Source: Collinsella sp. (lineage in GTDB: Bacteria; Actinomycetota; Coriobacteriia; Coriobacteriales; Coriobacteriaceae). Taken from it: a stretch of 23,347 nucleotides of DNA. Shown piece after piece: positions 21,314 through 23,347 of this stretch. The stretch is from the NCBI GenBank assembly GCA_019414345.1, contig DXMF01000038.1:1-23347 (forward strand). Reading direction: 5' to 3'. Made by a program: the position numbers and the translations under genes. Position 1 is the first letter of the stretch. Each line of letters begins with the position of its first letter. The notes under the pieces are model-generated. The model was not told the DNA's origin. It ran no database searches and worked only from the letters and a program-made list of their open reading frames with translations.

Positions 21314-22993
21314 ATGGCGGAGTTTATCTACCAGATGTATCAGGCTCGCAAGGCCCATGGCGACAAGGTAATCCTTGACGACGTGACCCTGAGCTTCTAC
21401 CCCGGTGCCAAGATCGGCGTCGTGGGTCCCAACGGCATGGGTAAGTCGACCCTGCTCAAGATCATGGCCGGCATCGAGGAGGTCTCCAACGGCGATGCCA
21501 GGCTCACTCCCGGCTACACCGTGGGCATCCTGCAGCAGGAGCCGCCGCTCGACGACGACAAGACCGTCATCGAGAACGTGCGCATGGCGTTTGGCGACAT
21601 GATTGCCAAGGTCGATCGCTTCAACAAGATCGGCGAGGAGATGTGCGACCCGGACTGCGACATGGACGCCCTCATGGCCGAGATGGGCAAGCTCCAGGAC
21701 GAGATCGACGCCGCTGACGGCTGGGATATCGATTCCAAGCTCGGCCAGGCCATGGACGCCCTGCAGCTGCCCGATTCCGACATGCCGGTCAACGTACTTT
21801 CCGGCGGCGAGCGCCGTCGCGTGGCCCTGTGCAAGCTGCTGCTCGAAGCTCCCGACCTGCTGCTGCTCGACGAGCCCACGAACCACCTGGACGCCGAGTC
21901 GATCCTGTGGCTCGAGCACTTCCTGCACAACTACCAGGGCGCGGTGCTTGCCGTCACGCACGATCGCTACTTCCTGGATAACGTTGCCGAGTGGATCTGC
22001 GAGGTCGACCGCGGTCACCTTTATCCCTACAAGGGCAACTACTCCACGTATCTGGAGACCAAGGCCGCCCGTATCGAGGCGCAGGGCAACCGCGACGCCA
22101 AGCTCGCCAAGCGCATGGAGGCCGAGCTCGAGTGGGTACGCAGCTCGCCCAAGGCTCGCCAGGCCAAGAACAAGGCTCGTCTGGCTCGTTACGAGGAGAT
22201 GGAGGCCGAGGCCCGCGCAAGCCAGAAGCTCGACTGGACCGACATCCGCATCCCCGTGGGCCCGCGTCTGGGCAACAAGGTGCTCGAGGCTCATCACCTG
22301 CACAAGGAGTTCGATGGCCGTGTGCTCATCGACGACCTATCGTTCACCCTGCCGCGCAACGGTATCGTGGGTGTCATCGGCCCCAACGGTGTGGGCAAGA
22401 CCACGCTGTTCAAGACCATCGTGGGCCTGGAGCCGCTGACTTCGGGCGAGCTCGAGGTGGGCGAGACCGTCAAGATCTCCTATGTCGATCAGAACCGTTC
22501 TGGCATCGACCCCGATAAGAACCTGTGGGAGGTCGTCTCGGATGGCTTGGACCATATGATGGTCGGCGAGACCGAGGTTCCGAGCCGCGCTTATGTGGCG
22601 AGCTTTGGCTTTAAGGGCCAGGACCAGCAGAAGCGCGCCGGCGTACTCTCCGGTGGCGAGCGCAACCGTCTGAACTTGGCGCTTACGCTCAAGCAGGGCG
22701 GCAACCTGCTGCTCCTCGACGAGCCCACGAACGACCTCGACGTCGAGACGCTGTCCTCGCTCGAAGCGGCACTGCTCGAGTTCCCGGGCTGCTCGGTGGT
22801 CATTAGCCACGACCGTATGTTCCTGGACCGCGTCGCCACGCACATTCTGGCGTGGGAGGGCACCGACGAGAATCCGGGCAACTGGTATTGGTTTGAGGGC
22901 AACTTCGAGGCCTATCAGGCCAACCGCATCGAGCGCCTTGGCGAGGACGCAGCCCAGCCGCATCGTATCCACCGCAAGCTCACGCGCGATTAG
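21314..22993 (+). CDS. ettA: Energy-dependent translational throttle protein EttA (ABC-F)
   Basis: A 559-residue soluble ABC-F ATPase that binds the ribosomal E site and gates the first elongation steps according to the ATP/ADP ratio. It has two ABC domains. Domain 1 has Walker A GPNGMGKST (38-46), signature LSGGERRR (162-169) and Walker B LLLLDEPTNHLD (182-193). Domain 2 has GPNGVGKTT (356-364), LSGGERNR (446-453) and LLLLDEPTNDLD (465-476). The linker (PtIM) WVRSSPKARQAKNKARLARY (274-293) is diagnostic of EttA. The length equals E. coli EttA. ATG 21314 has AGAAAGGAT upstream. No membrane domain is present. It is monocistronic, with a terminator downstream. Confidence 0.95.
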   Translation: MAEFIYQMYQARKAHGDKVILDDVTLSFYPGAKIGVVGPNGMGKSTLLKIMAGIEEVSNGDARLTPGYTVGILQQEPPLDDDKTVIENVRMAFGDMIAKVDRFNKIGEEMCDPDCDMDALMAEMGKLQDEIDAADGWDIDSKLGQAMDALQLPDSDMPVNVLSGGERRRVALCKLLLEAPDLLLLDEPTNHLDAESILWLEHFLHNYQGAVLAVTHDRYFLDNVAEWICEVDRGHLYPYKGNYSTYLETKAARIEAQGNRDAKLAKRMEAELEWVRSSPKARQAKNKARLARYEEMEAEARASQKLDWTDIRIPVGPRLGNKVLEAHHLHKEFDGRVLIDDLSFTLPRNGIVGVIGPNGVGKTTLFKTIVGLEPLTSGELEVGETVKISYVDQNRSGIDPDKNLWEVVSDGLDHMMVGETEVPSRAYVASFGFKGQDQQKRAGVLSGGERNRLNLALTLKQGGNLLLLDEPTNDLDVETLSSLEAALLEFPGCSVVISHDRMFLDRVATHILAWEGTDENPGNWYWFEGNFEAYQANRIERLGEDAAQPHRIHRKLTRD

Positions 22994-23016
22994 TCGAGCT
23001 CAGGTGACCTAACGAG

Positions 23017-23053
23017 AAAGGGACGATAACCTTGGGGTTATTGTCCCTTTTTG
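23017..23053. terminator. Bidirectional terminator between ettA and the convergent last gene
   Basis: AAAGGGACGATAACC (23017-23031), loop TTGG, GGTTATTGTCCCTTT (23036-23050). This is 15 pairs with one G-T, followed by TTGTT; the opposite strand also begins and ends with T/A runs. Confidence 0.85.
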
Positions 23054-23347
23054 TTACTTGGTAGAAGGCTCGACTTTATCGATGGTCCAGGCGGCTCCGA
23101 GACCGCCGGTGGTGTTGCGGCGGATGCGCACGGTAACCTCGCGGCGCTCGCCGGCCTGCGTATAGTGCAGGGGGAAGCTTGCGCGGTTTCGCGCGGCCTC
23201 GATGGTGCCGCGCTCGCGGGCGATCCAGTAGTACTCGCCGATGATGCCGAGCGTGTCGGCGCCGTAGGGGAGATAGGTCGACAGCTGGTGTAGCAACGGG
23301 CCGGGGCAGAAGACCTCGGTTGCGAAATCGATGGGGAAGTCCTCGGG
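23054..23347 (-). CDS. Unknown protein, C-terminal part (truncated by window end)
   Basis: The frame is open from the right edge to a TAA at 23054-23056, giving the last 97 residues; the true start is outside the window. It has no match I recognise. Visible features are TEVFCPGPLLHQLSTYLPYG, YYWIARERGTIEAAR, then a strand-rich tail PLHYTQAGERREVTVRIRRN and AAWTIDKVEP. A TTG at 23296 should not be taken as the start, because the frame continues upstream without a binding site. Confidence 0.7.
   Translation of the reverse strand, partial: PEDFPIDFATEVFCPGPLLHQLSTYLPYGADTLGIIGEYYWIARERGTIEAARNRASFPLHYTQAGERREVTVRIRRNTTGGLGAAWTIDKVEPSTK

Noticed and set aside
20966..22303. 445-codon minus-strand frame opposite ettA
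   Set aside because: Shadow of ettA and sdpI; no recognisable domain.

Overview
The window looks like chromosomal DNA of a GC-rich, gut-type member of the Coriobacteriia, most likely Collinsella or a close relative. This is an inference from GC-rich codon use, GTG/TTG starts preceded by strong AGGAGG-type ribosome binding sites, and the gene mix: a DUF3793 protein with a flavodoxin, a YolD protein with a Y-family polymerase, SdpR/SdpI homologues, and an FrlD-type kinase. There are no rRNA or tRNA genes, no CRISPR array and no recognisable transposase. Most of the window is ordinary housekeeping and transport. The interesting material is in small operons of uncertain role and in the intergenic DNA.

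Left third (1-7700). A Gfo/Idh/MocA oxidoreductase and endonuclease IV (nfo) each start just behind a copy of the same repeat. The second copy is the right arm of a 63-bp palindrome. A polar amino-acid ABC importer follows (lipoprotein, permease, ATPase). Its permease carries an extra N-terminal exported domain. A perfect 16-bp bidirectional terminator separates it from a minus-strand DUF3793-flavodoxin operon. That operon diverges from a membrane-anchored heavy-metal-associated (HMA) protein with a CsoR-like palindrome upstream.

Middle (7250-15340). A Y-family polymerase and a YolD protein form an operon with overlapping ends. A consensus promoter and a LexA-type SOS box precede it. Next is an orphan, degenerate N-terminal domain of an iron-dependent alcohol dehydrogenase, flanked by two inverted copies of a 33-nt repeat. 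Glucose-6-phosphate isomerase (pgi) follows. After it comes a three-gene minus-strand operon: an unrecognised 296-aa protein, a ClpP-like protein lacking the usual catalytic Asp, and a short VirD4/TraG-type ATPase without membrane segments. No other conjugation gene is nearby. This is the best candidate for an undescribed system.

Right third (15340-23347). Two HAD phosphatases and an FrlD-like sugar kinase lie on the plus strand. A 218-bp AT-rich non-coding element with 26-bp perfect terminal inverted repeats and an internal 13-bp stem separates them from a minus-strand tcdA-tatD pair. Beyond tcdA, an intergenic region hides a 28-residue membrane peptide gene resembling holin-like type I toxins. 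It has a LexA-type box in its promoter and a consensus promoter pointing antisense from its 3' side. It diverges from an sdpR-sdpI operon that has no sdpABC toxin genes. The translation factor ettA and a truncated unknown gene end the window.

Two LexA-type boxes of the same consensus suggest that the polymerase/YolD operon and the small peptide belong to one SOS regulon. Endonuclease IV and TatD are also DNA-repair-related, but they show no such box.
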